DNA of 64,000 nt from Nevskia sp. (GTDB taxonomy: Bacteria > Pseudomonadota > Gammaproteobacteria > Nevskiales > Nevskiaceae), in NCBI GenBank assembly GCA_021732745.1, contig JAKFUK010000005.1, positions 248,001 to 312,000 of the forward strand, given 5' to 3'. A program made the position numbers and the translations under genes. This document shows positions 38,380-48,887 of this stretch, in pieces. The first letter of the stretch is position 1. Every line of letters begins with the position of its first letter. The notes beneath the pieces were generated by a model, which worked only from the letters and a program-made list of their open reading frames with translations, had not been told where the DNA came from and did not search any database.

Positions 38380-39470
38380 GGGATGCGCTCCAGTTCGGTG
38401 CTGCCGTAGGGGTTGGGTTGTGCGTAGGGATCGTCGGTCGTGGTGTAGGTGTTGTTGCCGTGGCTGAACACCCGCGGACCGTTGTGGATCGAGTTCTGAA
38501 CCGTGCTGTTCTCGCCCGGGTTGGCGTAGCTGTTGTATTCGCCGGTGGCTTCGAGATTGCGGCGATGGATGCGCTCGTCGGTGGCCTGGCCGCTCTTCCA
38601 GACGTTGGAATAGATCTGTGCGACTTCGCGGTTCGATTCCTGCGAGATCGCCGCCCGATCGGCCGCGCCGCGCGAATTGATCTCCGCCATCCGGCGGTTG
38701 TGCCGCGCCGAGATGCCGGCCGACTGGCGATCGGAAATGTCCTTGATCGCCCGCTGGGTGGCCTGCTGCATCATCGGAATCCACTGCTTGTCGGCGCGCA
38801 TCGAATTGCCGATGCGGTCGGCCATCGCGAAATCGAGCCGGCCGTCCGGGCTGCGCAGCGCGCTGACCGTCGGCGTGCCGCCGACCACGTTGCCCTGCGC
38901 TTCGCTGAAGCTGACCATCGCGGTCAGCACTTCGCGCATCTCGACATTGCCGTCGCGGTAGCCGATCAAGAGTTGGCCGCTGTCATGGCGGCTGCGCGCG
39001 CCCTGCATCGCCGGGGCACCCTTGGCCAAGGCCTGCGACAGGTCCGGACGATCGCGGTACTGGATCACCCGGGCGCCGGGATGGCGCTGGTTGACGATCC
39101 GCTCCAGGAAGGCGCGAGCGCTGTTCAACTGCACGGCCGGGCAGGGGTTGAAAGGGTTTTCGGTGCCGGCGACCTGCCAGGCGAGGCCCGGCATGATCTC
39201 GTAGGCGGTCTTGCCGTCCGGCGAGCTGGCCAGCCAGTTCATGCGCATGCGGTTCGACACGCAGTCGGTCGAGTTGTCCCAGCGGATGCCGCCCTGGGCG
39301 CGCCAGCCGGCCGGAATCTCGACGGTGGCGGCGCGCATCGGCCGGCCGAAGCCGTTGATGTCGTCGATGGCGACGGTCTGGGTCGGGCCGGCGAAGGCCT
39401 GCCCCGGCGCAACAGTGGATGCCAGCGCCAGCGCGCCGAGCATCAGGGAAAGACGGGGAACGGATCGCAT
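38376..39470 (-). CDS. Exported protein of unknown function, first gene of the rhodanese operon
   Basis: A 364-residue protein with a clear signal peptide (LSLMLGALALASTVAPGQAFA, cleavage near residue 27). The first half looks globular with two Cys (TDCVSN, NPCPAV). The second half (about 230-320) is charged and helical, rich in Arg, Gln and Asn (ISARHNRRMAEINSRGAADR), possibly a coiled coil. The C-terminus is Asn/Tyr/Thr-rich (NGPRVFSHGNNTYTTTDDPY). No family is recognised. It overlaps the rhodanese gene by 4 bp (ATGA), so the two products are made together in the periplasm. Confidence 0.72.
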   Translation of the reverse strand: MRSVPRLSLMLGALALASTVAPGQAFAGPTQTVAIDDINGFGRPMRAATVEIPAGWRAQGGIRWDNSTDCVSNRMRMNWLASSPDGKTAYEIMPGLAWQVAGTENPFNPCPAVQLNSARAFLERIVNQRHPGARVIQYRDRPDLSQALAKGAPAMQGARSRHDSGQLLIGYRDGNVEMREVLTAMVSFSEAQGNVVGGTPTVSALRSPDGRLDFAMADRIGNSMRADKQWIPMMQQATQRAIKDISDRQSAGISARHNRRMAEINSRGAADRAAISQESNREVAQIYSNVWKSGQATDERIHRRNLEATGEYNSYANPGENSTVQNSIHNGPRVFSHGNNTYTTTDDPYAQPNPYGSTELERIP

Positions 39471-39592
39471 GACGTGGACTCCTCGAACAAGCGGGCAATG
39501 GGCCCGGTTATTCAGGAATGCGTCGCGGCGCGGGAAATCGGCTCAGGTTCTGGATGCCGGCCGACGAACGGTCGTGCGACCGATCCGTCGAT

Positions 39593-39664
39593 GTAGGTCG
39601 GCAATCCCTTGCCGACATGCGCAAGTGATCAAAAGGCGCTGTCGGCAAAGGATTGCCGACCTAC
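39593..39664. repeat. GTAG-headed REP-like doublet (GTCGGCAA stem)
   Basis: The forward unit GTAGGTCGGCAA..TTGCCGAC is at 39593-39616 and the mirrored unit ending CTAC is at 39641-39664. The forward unit is identical to the unit at 16120. Confidence 0.83.
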
Positions 39665-39668
39665 GGAT

Positions 39669-40232
39669 TCAGGCGCTGTCCTGCCCCGACAGCGCATCGA
39701 ACAACCAGACCCGCGCCGCCATCCAGTGGCGCTTGACGGTGGCTGGCGACAGGTTCATCGCTTCGGCGGTTTCCTCGATGGTCAGGCCCCCGAAGTAGCG
39801 CAGTTCGACGATCCGGCCCTTGTCCGGGTCGATTGCTTCGAGCTGGGCCAGGACGGTGTCGAGACCGACCACATCGACATCGGCACGCTCGTCGGCGATC
39901 ACCAGGTTGGTCAGCCCGACCCGCTCGCCGCCGTCGCGCTTGGCGGCGTTGAAGCGGCGGGCATGGTCGACCAGGATTTCGCGCATCAGCTTGGCGGTGA
40001 TGCGCACGAAATGCGTGCGGTCGGCCAGATCCATGCCTTTCGCGCCGTTCAGGCGCAGCCAGGCTTCATTGACCAGCGCGGTCGGTTGCAGGGTGTGATT
40101 GCGGCGCTCGCCGGCCAATTGGCGGTTGGCGATCCGGCGCAGTTCCGGGTAGGCGGCTTCGATCAGGCGATCGCGTGCCGAGGCATCGCCTAGCTTCCAG
40201 TCGGACAGCAGTTGGGTGAATTCCCGGTTCAT
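39669..40232 (-). CDS. ECF-type sigma-70 factor (TIGR02999/Sig-X6-like)
   Basis: A 187-residue alternative sigma factor. Region 2 has YPELRRIANRQLAGERRNHTLQPTALVNEAWLRL and FVRITAKLMREILVDHARR. Region 4 has IDPDKGRIVELRYFGGLTIEETAEAM and LSPATVKRHWMAARVWL (the HTH). The pattern 'R..TLQPTALV.EA.LRL' marks the ECF subgroup typically encoded beside Ser/Thr kinases. ATG 40232 is chosen because the extra upstream reading has no family match. It is divergent from the STPK gene at 40492, and a functional link (kinase controlling sigma activity) is inferred from known ECF/STK pairs. Confidence 0.9.
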   Translation of the reverse strand: MNREFTQLLSDWKLGDASARDRLIEAAYPELRRIANRQLAGERRNHTLQPTALVNEAWLRLNGAKGMDLADRTHFVRITAKLMREILVDHARRFNAAKRDGGERVGLTNLVIADERADVDVVGLDTVLAQLEAIDPDKGRIVELRYFGGLTIEETAEAMNLSPATVKRHWMAARVWLFDALSGQDSA

Positions 40233-40292
40233 CGTTTCGAGTCTAGCAGCGGCCTTTCGGCTCGAATCGGGACGCTGCAAAAGGAGAAAAGT

Positions 40293-40400
40293 CCTTCTCC
40301 CTCCGGGAGAAGGGTTGGGATGAGGGAGCTCCAGTCAGCCGCGCCCCTTGACTTGAAAGTCCCTCACCCCCGGCCCCTCTCCCGGGGGGAGAGGGGAGAG
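40293..40400. repeat. CCTTCTCCC/CCCTCTCCC BOX-like inverted repeats
   Basis: CCTTCTCCCTCCGGGAGAAGGGTTGGGATGAGGG (40293-40326) and the opposed CCCTCACCCC..GAGAGGGGAG (40361-40400) are the common proteobacterial 'CCTCACCCC..CCCTCTCCC' hairpins in inverted arrangement. A related copy lies in the 860 bp palindrome near 28610. They fill the sigma/kinase divergent gap. Confidence 0.75.
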
Positions 40401-40491
40401 CCGCCGAATCGCGGGCTCGATGGCATCGGACTTTCAGGCGCGCCGGATTTGCTAGCGTTCGATCGTCGACCATGCCCGGCTGCCCCAGACG

Positions 40492-42873
40492 ATGACCCGT
40501 GCCGCCGAACAGCAAATCCTCGCGATCTTCGAGCAAGCGCTCGATCAGCCGCCGTCCGCGCGCGCCGCATGGCTGGCGGCGCAGGCCTTGCCGGAACCGG
40601 TGCTGGCGCGCGTCCAGCGGCTGCTGGCGGTCGAAGCGGCCACCGATGGCTTTCTTGAGCAGGCCGCCGAACTGCCGCCATCGCTGGCCGGCCCGCAGTT
40701 TCCGCAGCCGGGTGAGCGCATCGGTAACTGGGAGCTGATTCGCGAGCTCGACGCTGGCGGCATGGGCGTGGTGTTCCTCGGCCGCCGTGCCGACGAAGCC
40801 TACGAGCAGACGGTGGCGATCAAGCTGATCCGGCCGTCCCATCTCGGTGCCGGCACGGCGTTCCGCGAGCAGCTCATCGCCCGTTTCGAGAACGAGCGGG
40901 CGCTGCTGGCGCGGCTCCAGCATCCGAACATCGCCCGCATTCTCGATGGCGGCAGCACCGCTTCGGGCATTCCCTATCTGGTCATGGAGTACGTCGAAGG
41001 CCAGTCGCTGATCGCCTGGTGCGAGGCGCAGCGGCTCGACATCCGCGACCGGCTCAAGGTGTTCCGCAAGGTCTGCGACGGCGTGCAGGACGCCCATCGG
41101 CACCTGATCGTCCATCGCGATCTGAAGCCCGAGAACATCCTGGTCGGTGCCGATGGCGAGCCGCGGCTGCTCGATTTCGGCATTGCCCGGGCGCTGGAGG
41201 ACCTGAGCACGCCGGTCGGCGGCAACGCCACGATGCTGACCGCGATGACCCCGGCCTATGCCAGCCCGGAACAGTTGCGCAACGAGCCGCTGTCGACCGG
41301 TTCCGATGTCTATTCGCTCGGCGTGGTGCTCTACCAGTTGCTGACCGGACGCCGGCCTTACGAGCTGGCCGGCCTGAGTCCGGCACAGACCGAGCGGCTG
41401 GTCTGCGAGACCGAGCCGCCGGGCTTGCGCGCGATCCTGCGCAGCGCGCCGATCGTCGATGCCGAGCATGCGCGGCGGCTGGCGCAGATCGCGCCGGATC
41501 TCGAACGCATCGTCGCCAAGGCGCTGCACAAGGACGTGGCGCGGCGCTATGCCTCGGCGCAGGAACTGGCCGACGAGCTGCAACGCTATCTCGATGGCCT
41601 GCCGGTACGCGCCCACCCCGATTCCGCGGCCTACCGGACCGCCAAGTTCGTGCGCCGGCATCGGATCGGCACGGCAGCGGCGGCGGCGGCGCTGATCGCC
41701 ATCGTCAGCGCTGCCGGCCTGGCGTTCTGGCAGGCGCGGGAAGCGCGCCAGTCGGCTGCGGACACGCAGGCGATCAACGGTTTCCTGCTCGAAGTGCTGC
41801 AAACCGGCGATCCCTTCGAGACCGGCAGCGAACTGACCCTGAGCCAGGCGCTCGACAAGGCCGTCGACAGCATCGACAGTCGCTTTGCTGATCGTCCGGA
41901 CCTGTCGGCCGACATCCGTTTCGGCATCGGCTACGGCATGGTCAACCGCTACAAGCTCGATGCGGCCGAAACCCAGTTGCTGAAGGCGCTCGACGAAAGC
42001 ACGCGGGAGCGTGGAGCCAGCGACATCCGCAGCCTGCGCATTCTCGATGGCGTGGCCGGCCTGCGCTTCGAGCAGGGGCGGCTCGATCAGGCGGAAACGC
42101 TGTACCTCGACACCATCAAGCGGCTCGAAGCTGCCGACCTGACCGGCGATCCGCTGTACGTCAACGCGCTTGGTAACCTTGGCAACCTGCTGCTGGCGCA
42201 GGAACGCTATGCCGATGCCGATCCGCTGCTGCAACGCGCGCTGGCCGCAATGCCGATGCCGCTGCCGGCCGCGATGCTGACCGATCGCGCCAATCTGCTG
42301 AACAACCTCGCCCAGGTCGCCCACGGCCTTGAAGACTATCCGCGCGCCGACACGCTGTACGCGCAGGCGATCGACATCCTCAGCGCCAAGTTCCCGAACG
42401 GCAGCCCGGACCTGAGCACGGCGGTCTACAACCGGGCGATGCTGGCCCAGGACCGCGCCGACCTGCCGGCGGCGCTTAAGCTTTACGAACAGGCGCTGGC
42501 GATCCGCCGCAAGGTATTCAACGGCGAGCATCCGAGGATCGTTACGGCGCTGAGCAGTGTCGCGCAGTTGCGCACCTTGAACGGCGATGCCGCCGGTGCC
42601 CTGAAGATCGCCGAGGAAGCGGCGGCGATGGCCGATCGCGTCTACACCGAGCCGAGCAATCGCCACGCCGCCGCCTGGGCACTGCTGGCCCAGGTGCGTG
42701 CCGCCAACGGCGATCTGATCGGCGCCGGTTTTGCCGTGCAGCGCGGCGAATTCCTGCTCGAACAGGTGTCGGAGCCACCGCCGAGCACCGTCGAGTTGTT
42801 CGCGAACACCCGCAAGCTGCTGTGCGGGCAGCCGGGGGCGCCGGTGTCGGTGTGTGCTGCAAAGAACAGTTAA
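40492..42873 (+). CDS. Membrane-anchored Ser/Thr protein kinase with TPR sensor domain
   Basis: A 793-residue protein. A helical N-terminal leader (1-75) is followed by a Hanks-type kinase domain (about 78-370): the Gly-rich LDAGGMGVVFLG, VAIKLI Lys, VHRDLKPEN (H208-R209-D210), LLDFGIA and AYASPEQLRNEPLSTGSDVYSLGV. One transmembrane helix lies at about 393-413 (TAAAAAALIAIVSAAGLAFW). At least six TPR-like repeats (about 430-760) lie outside the membrane, ending near a Cys pair (LLCGQPGAPVSVCAA). It is divergent from the ECF sigma gene, as in known ECF/STK pairs. The TAA stop (42871-42873) forms the first bases of a CGCAAAG palindrome. Confidence 0.92.
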   Translation: MTRAAEQQILAIFEQALDQPPSARAAWLAAQALPEPVLARVQRLLAVEAATDGFLEQAAELPPSLAGPQFPQPGERIGNWELIRELDAGGMGVVFLGRRADEAYEQTVAIKLIRPSHLGAGTAFREQLIARFENERALLARLQHPNIARILDGGSTASGIPYLVMEYVEGQSLIAWCEAQRLDIRDRLKVFRKVCDGVQDAHRHLIVHRDLKPENILVGADGEPRLLDFGIARALEDLSTPVGGNATMLTAMTPAYASPEQLRNEPLSTGSDVYSLGVVLYQLLTGRRPYELAGLSPAQTERLVCETEPPGLRAILRSAPIVDAEHARRLAQIAPDLERIVAKALHKDVARRYASAQELADELQRYLDGLPVRAHPDSAAYRTAKFVRRHRIGTAAAAAALIAIVSAAGLAFWQAREARQSAADTQAINGFLLEVLQTGDPFETGSELTLSQALDKAVDSIDSRFADRPDLSADIRFGIGYGMVNRYKLDAAETQLLKALDESTRERGASDIRSLRILDGVAGLRFEQGRLDQAETLYLDTIKRLEAADLTGDPLYVNALGNLGNLLLAQERYADADPLLQRALAAMPMPLPAAMLTDRANLLNNLAQVAHGLEDYPRADTLYAQAIDILSAKFPNGSPDLSTAVYNRAMLAQDRADLPAALKLYEQALAIRRKVFNGEHPRIVTALSSVAQLRTLNGDAAGALKIAEEAAAMADRVYTEPSNRHAAAWALLAQVRAANGDLIGAGFAVQRGEFLLEQVSEPPPSTVELFANTRKLLCGQPGAPVSVCAAKNS

Positions 42874-42985
42874 ACGCAAAGGCGCAAAGGGAAAAGAAAG
42901 GACGCAAAGGAAAGCTTTGAGGTCCTTTTTGCGCTTTTCTTTGCGTCCTTGGCTTCTTCTTTTCCTTTGCGCTCTTTGCGTTGAA
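42869..42985. repeat. CGCAAAG-type long imperfect palindrome, copy 3
   Basis: The left arm GTTAAACGCAAAGGCGCAAA starts inside the kinase stop region; the right arm CTTTGCGTCC..CCTTTGCGCTCTTTGCGTTGAA ends near 42985. It is almost identical to copies at 1947 and 14538 and lies between the kinase gene and rsmG. Confidence 0.87.
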
Positions 42986-43136
42986 TGCTTTGGCTTTTTT
43001 TTGCGGGAGATTTTCGTAACTGAACCCGGCGCGACATGAGCCCCGAAAGCTCCGGCATATACTTCGCGGCCTTGTCCCGCGCGCCGACCATGCTGTCCAG
43101 CTCCCGTCAGACCCTTTGCCTGCCCCGTCTTCCGCG

Positions 43137-43784
43137 ATGAGCGAGTCCCGCCATCCGCATAGCGAACGCCGTCTGCGGCTCGGCCTGGAGCGGCTCGGGC
43201 TCGATGTCGAGCTGACCGATCCGCTGATGCGCTATCTGGCTGAGCTTGAAAAGTGGAACGCCACCTACAACCTGTCCGGCATCAAGATCGTCGACGAGAT
43301 GGTGCTGCGCCATCTGCTCGATTCGCTGACCGTGCTGCCGGCGGTGCCGGCGCTGGTTGACGGCACACGGCTGATCGACGTCGGCAGCGGGGCGGGGGTG
43401 CCGGGGCTGGTGCTGGCGATCGCCCGGCCCGGGCTCAAGGTCACGACGCTCGATTCCGCCGGCAAGAAGGCACGCTTCATGCGCCACGCGATCCGCACGC
43501 TGGGCCTCGCCAATGCCGATGTCTTCGAAGGCCGCGCCGAGGATCACGCGCCGGCCGAACCCTACGATTTCATCATCAGCCGCGCGTTCGCCAATCTGTC
43601 CGACTTCGTCAGTGTCACCGAGCATCTGGCCGGCCCGGATACCCGCTGGCTGGCGATGAAGGCGCATGTCGACGACGCCGAGCGCGCCTCACTGTCGGAT
43701 GGCTACGTCATCGAATCGACGATCCGGCTGCCGGTGCCGGGGCTGGACGAGATGCGGCAGCTGCTGGTTATCCGCGCCGTTTAA
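43137..43784 (+). CDS. rsmG: 16S rRNA (guanine527-N7)-methyltransferase RsmG
   Basis: A 215-residue SAM-dependent methyltransferase modifying G527 of 16S rRNA. It shows LEKWNATYNLSGIK, MVLRHLLDSLTVLP, the SAM-binding LIDVGSGAGVPGLVLAI, TTLDSAGKKARFMRHAI and FIISRAFANLSDFV, all standard RsmG (GidB) elements. ATG 43137 is preferred over an upstream TTG. It begins the partition/ATP-synthase block. mnmG (gidA), its usual upstream partner, is replaced here by the kinase gene and a repeat. Confidence 0.95.
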   Translation: MSESRHPHSERRLRLGLERLGLDVELTDPLMRYLAELEKWNATYNLSGIKIVDEMVLRHLLDSLTVLPAVPALVDGTRLIDVGSGAGVPGLVLAIARPGLKVTTLDSAGKKARFMRHAIRTLGLANADVFEGRAEDHAPAEPYDFIISRAFANLSDFVSVTEHLAGPDTRWLAMKAHVDDAERASLSDGYVIESTIRLPVPGLDEMRQLLVIRAV

Positions 43785-43823
43785 GCTTTTGACGCCTCAC
43801 GCCTTTCGCCTCACGGACCGCCT

Positions 43824-44615
43824 ATGACCCGCATCATCGCCATCGCCAACCAGAAAGGCGGCGTCGGCAAGACCACGACGACGATCAACCTCGCGGCCTC
43901 GCTGGCAGCGACTCGGCGGCGCGTGCTGCTGGTCGATCTCGACGCCCAGGGCAATGCGACGATGGGCTGCGGCGTCGACAAGTACCGGCTCAAGTGGAGC
44001 GTTCGCGACGTGCTGCTCGAAGCGGTCAGCGCCCGCGATGCCATCGCCACCTCCGACGGCCTGGGGTTCAGCGTGCTGCCGGCCAATGCCGACATGACCG
44101 AAGCCGAAATCAAGCTGCGCGACATGCCGGCCGGCGATTTCGCGCTGAAGCTCGCGCTGGAAACGGTGGCTGCCGATTACGACTACATCCTGATCGACTG
44201 CCCGCCGGCGCTCTCCAAGCTGACCGTCAATGCCTTCGTCGCCGCAGACGGCGTGCTGATCCCGATGCAGTGCGAGTACTACGCGCTGGAAGGCCTGACC
44301 GCGCTGGTCGACACCATCAACAAGATCCAGCGGGTGATCAATCCGCGCCTTGAGATCGACGGCCTGCTGCGCACCATGTTCGATCCGCGCAACAACCTGT
44401 CGAACGATGTGTCGGCCCAGCTGATTCAGCATTTCGGCGACAAGGTCTACCGCACGCTGGTGCCGCGCAACGTCCGTCTGGCCGAAGCGCCGAGTCACGG
44501 CGTGCCGGTGATGACCTACGATGCCTCGTCCGCCGGTGCCAAGGCCTATCTGGCGCTGGCCGGCGAACTGCTGCGCCGTCACGATGGTGGCCAGCTGCGT
44601 CTGGGGAACGAATAA
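43824..44615 (+). CDS. parA: ParA/Soj chromosome-partition ATPase
   Basis: A 263-residue deviant Walker ATPase: Walker A KGGVGKTTTTINLA (about 11-24), the A' motif LLVDLDAQGNATMG, Walker B YILIDCPPAL, and the C-terminal TYDASSAGAKAYLALAGEL. It drives segregation of ParB-parS origin regions. The stop TAA is followed with no gap by the parB GTG, so the two are strictly coupled. Confidence 0.96.
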   Translation: MTRIIAIANQKGGVGKTTTTINLAASLAATRRRVLLVDLDAQGNATMGCGVDKYRLKWSVRDVLLEAVSARDAIATSDGLGFSVLPANADMTEAEIKLRDMPAGDFALKLALETVAADYDYILIDCPPALSKLTVNAFVAADGVLIPMQCEYYALEGLTALVDTINKIQRVINPRLEIDGLLRTMFDPRNNLSNDVSAQLIQHFGDKVYRTLVPRNVRLAEAPSHGVPVMTYDASSAGAKAYLALAGELLRRHDGGQLRLGNE

Positions 44616-45461
44616 GTGTCGATCAAGAAAAGAGGCCTGGGTCGCGGACTCGATGCGCTGCTCGGCAGCTCGCAGCCGCAGGCCGTGGAAGCGGCCGGCG
44701 ATGAATTGCGCGAGCTGCCGCTCGATCAGCTGACGGCGGGCCGGCACCAGCCGCGCCGCGTGTTCGATCCGGCCCAGCTCGAAGCGCTGGCCGAGTCGAT
44801 CAAGGCGCAAGGGGTCGTGCAGCCGATCATCGTTCGCGAAGTCGGCGACAACGCTTACGAGATCGTCGCTGGTGAACGCCGCTGGCGGGCATCGAAACTG
44901 GCCGGGCTGGAGGTCATCCCGGCAGTTATCCGCAAGATGGAAGACCGCACGGCGATGGCCGTGGCGCTGGTCGAGAACATCCAGCGCGCCGATCTGAACC
45001 CGCTCGAAGAAGCCGAAGCGCTGCGCCGGCTGATCGACGACTGCGGGCTGACCCATGAAGTGGCGGCGGCGGCGATCGGCAAGTCGCGGGCGGCGGTGTC
45101 GAACCTGCTGCGCTTGATGGACCTTGATCCGGGGGTCCAGGCGCTGGTCAGGAACGGCATGCTGTCGCTCGGTCACGCCAAGGTGCTGCTCGGGGCGACC
45201 CCGACCAAGCAGGCGGAACTCGCCAAGAAGGTGATCGAAGGCGATCTGACCGTGCGGCAGACGGAAGCGCTGCTGGCTGCTTCGTCCCGCCCGGCACCGG
45301 CCGCGCCCGAGCCGATTGCGCCATCGCCGGTGGCGGTCGAGCTGAGCGAGCGCTTTGGCGTTCCGGTGACCTTGAGCCAGACGCCGAGGGGCAAGGGAAA
45401 ACTGGTCATTTCCTTTGACAGCAATGCCCAGTTGCAGCAGCTATTGAAGCTGCTGCGCTGA
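44616..45461 (+). CDS. parB: ParB/Spo0J chromosome-partition protein
   Basis: A 281-residue protein. The N-terminus (KKRGLGRGLDALLG) is the ParA-interacting helix. The ParB/Srx CTPase domain has LTAGRHQPRRVFD, GVVQPIIVREV and ETV-like AGERRWRASKLAGL. The HTH region includes ALVENIQRADLNPLEEAEALRRL and GKSRAAVSNLLRLM. A C-terminal dimerisation domain ends KGKLVISFDSNAQLQQLLKLL. The start is GTG 44616. A parS site was not found by eye. Confidence 0.96.
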   Translation: MSIKKRGLGRGLDALLGSSQPQAVEAAGDELRELPLDQLTAGRHQPRRVFDPAQLEALAESIKAQGVVQPIIVREVGDNAYEIVAGERRWRASKLAGLEVIPAVIRKMEDRTAMAVALVENIQRADLNPLEEAEALRRLIDDCGLTHEVAAAAIGKSRAAVSNLLRLMDLDPGVQALVRNGMLSLGHAKVLLGATPTKQAELAKKVIEGDLTVRQTEALLAASSRPAPAAPEPIAPSPVAVELSERFGVPVTLSQTPRGKGKLVISFDSNAQLQQLLKLLR

Positions 45462-45470
45462 ATCTTGCGC

Positions 45471-45557
45471 GTAGGGTGGGCAAGCTTCACCTGCCCACCG
45501 ATTCGCCGCCATCGGACAGCAGCGTCCGCGTGGGCAGATGAAGCCTGCCCACCCCAC
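45471..45557. repeat. GTAG-headed REP-like doublet (GTGGGCA stem)
   Basis: The forward unit is at 45471-45498 (GTAGGGTGGGCA...TGCCCAC). The mirrored unit at 45530-45557 ends CCAC instead of CTAC. It pairs with the doublet at 25090. Confidence 0.8.
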
Positions 45558-45572
45558 GGAACTGAATTATTT

Positions 45573-45642
45573 GTAGGTCCGGATTCATCCGGACACCCGC
45601 GCACCCCGATTCGGCAATGCGTCCGGATGAATCCGGACCTAC
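45573..45642. repeat. GTAG-headed REP-like doublet (GTCCGGAT stem)
   Basis: The forward unit is at 45573-45594 and the mirrored unit at 45621-45642, identical in stem to those at 24987 and 36588. It is directly adjacent to the GTGGGCA doublet, the same pairing of types as at 24947-25177. Confidence 0.84.
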
Positions 45643-45677
45643 GGTGCGTGTCCCATTAATCCAACGAGACTTCTTCG

Positions 45678-46463
45678 ATGACGCTCTATAAAACTGCCCT
45701 GATCACCGGTGCCTCCAGCGGCATCGGTGCCGCTTTTGCCGCCACGCTCGCGCGTGACGGTGTCGATCTGATCCTGGTCGCCCGTTCCGAAGACAAGCTG
45801 CGGGCACTGGCCGGCGAGTTGACCCGCGAAACCGGCCGCAACATCCAGGTGATTGCCGCCGATCTGTCGAAGCCGGAATGCGGGCATAAGCTCAGGAAAC
45901 AGGTCGACGCGCTGGAAATGTCGGTCGATCTGCTGATCAACAACGCCGGCTTCGGCACCCAGGGCGCCTTCGAGAAGCAGGACGCGGCGCGCGAAGCCGA
46001 GGAAATCCGCCTGAATGCTTCGGCGGTGGTCGATTTGTCGCACGCTTTCCTCCCCACCATGCTGGAAGCGAAGCACGGCGCGATCATCAACATCGCCTCA
46101 TCCGCCGCTTTCCAGCCGATGCCCTACTTCGCGGTCTATGCAGCGACTAAGGCCTTCGTCTATTCGTTCAGCGATGCGCTGAACGAGGAAGTCCGGGCGC
46201 GCGGGGTGCATGTGATGGCGGTCTGCCCCGGGCCGGTCGACACCGCGTTCTTTGACGCCACCGGTGCCCACAATCTGCGCAAGAAAGTGCCGAAGGGTTC
46301 GATGGTGTCGGCGCAGTACATCGTCGATGCCTCGCTGGCCGGATTGAACAGCCGCAGCCGCGTGGTGGTGCCGGGCGGCATGACCAAGGTCGGTGCCCTT
46401 GCCAGCGCCATCACGCCGCGTGGTGTGCTGATGCGCGTGGTCGGCAAGATCATGCGCGGCTGA
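45678..46463 (+). CDS. Short-chain dehydrogenase/reductase
   Basis: A 261-residue classical SDR. The cofactor loop TGASSGIGAAFA (about 11-22), LINNAGFGTQG (NNAG), a catalytic Ser in NIASSAAFQ and YAATKAFVYSF (YxxxK) are all present, followed by the CPGPVDTAFF substrate loop. The ARSEDKL after strand 2 suggests NADP(H) preference. The pattern resembles the DltE/YqjQ-like SDRs with unknown substrates. It is inserted between parB and atpI, flanked upstream by two REP doublets. Confidence 0.92.
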   Translation: MTLYKTALITGASSGIGAAFAATLARDGVDLILVARSEDKLRALAGELTRETGRNIQVIAADLSKPECGHKLRKQVDALEMSVDLLINNAGFGTQGAFEKQDAAREAEEIRLNASAVVDLSHAFLPTMLEAKHGAIINIASSAAFQPMPYFAVYAATKAFVYSFSDALNEEVRARGVHVMAVCPGPVDTAFFDATGAHNLRKKVPKGSMVSAQYIVDASLAGLNSRSRVVVPGGMTKVGALASAITPRGVLMRVVGKIMRG

Positions 46464-46777
46464 TGCCGCGTGGCCGCCCATCCGGGCGGCTGTCCCGTGC
46501 CGATTTTGCGGCAGTGCAGCACAAACGACTGTATCGGCAGGATGACGCTGGCCACCGCCGGGATGGCCATGCAATCGCCGCTGCCAAGGCCTTGATTGCA
46601 CTGTCCTCTGCTGACGAAATCGCGACATCCCGGGCACGCAATGACGACGGCCGGCGCTGGATCGGCAGGTTTTCCGATGGTCCGAAGCGCGTCATCGCAG
46701 AGACAAGTTACATATGCACGAGACAGCCTATGAAAAACGCAATGCGCGGAGATTGCAGGGATTTCCGGGCGTGATAG
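46464..46777. other. Intergenic region upstream of the atp promoter
   Basis: About 310 bp without a supported gene. An open frame at 46463-46774 has no domain character, no ribosome binding site and atypical composition. No RNA gene or repeat was recognised. Confidence 0.5.
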
Positions 46778-48362
<1,585 letters not shown>

Positions 48363-48413
48363 TTGCGACGCCCTGACACAAGCCGGTTGATCCTCTTTTT
48401 CGGAGCCTAAGCG

Positions 48414-48887
48414 ATGCAGGCCAGTATTCCATCCATCGTCGGCCAGATGATCGTGTTCGCGATCTTCGTCTGGTTCACGATGAAGTTCGTTTGGCCGCCG
48501 ATCACGAAGGCCCTCGACGAGCGTCAGAAGCGCATCGCCGACGGTCTGGCTGCGGCGGAGAAGGGTCAGAAGGCGCTTCTCGAAGCGTCGAAGAGCGGTG
48601 ACGAAACGCTGAAGAGCGCCCGCACCCAGGCGCAGGACATCGTCGCTGCCGCCAACAAGCAGGCGACCCAGATGGTCGAGCAGGCGCGCGCCGATGCCGA
48701 GGCCGAAAAGGCCCGCATCGTCGCCGCCGGCCACGCCGAAGTGGTTCGCGAACTGACCCAGGCCAAGGACAGCTTGCGCAAGCAGGTCGGTGAACTGGCG
48801 ATTGCCGGTGCGTCGAAGATTCTCAAGCGCGAAATCAACGCCGGTGCCCACGCCGAGCTGCTGACTGATCTGGCGGCGAAAGTCTGA
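48414..48887 (+). CDS. atpF: F1Fo ATP synthase subunit b
   Basis: A 157-residue peripheral-stalk protein. One N-terminal transmembrane helix ([20 protein letters not shown]) is followed by a long charged amphipathic helix ending in [23 protein letters not shown]. Its stop overlaps the atpH start (TGATG). Confidence 0.95.
   Translation: MQASIPSIVGQMIVFAIFVWFTMKFVWPPITKALDERQKRIADGLAAAEKGQKALLEASKSGDETLKSARTQAQDIVAAANKQATQMVEQARADAEAEKARIVAAGHAEVVRELTQAKDSLRKQVGELAIAGASKILKREINAGAHAELLTDLAAKV

Noticed and set aside
43137..45461. Replication origin or parS sites near rsmG-parAB
   Set aside because: The gene context makes them plausible in the vicinity, but I could not find a clear parS palindrome or DnaA-box cluster by eye, so none is reported.
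46463..46774. 103-codon open frame between the SDR gene and atpI
   Set aside because: No Shine-Dalgarno, no domain character, Arg-rich composition typical of a random GC-rich frame.
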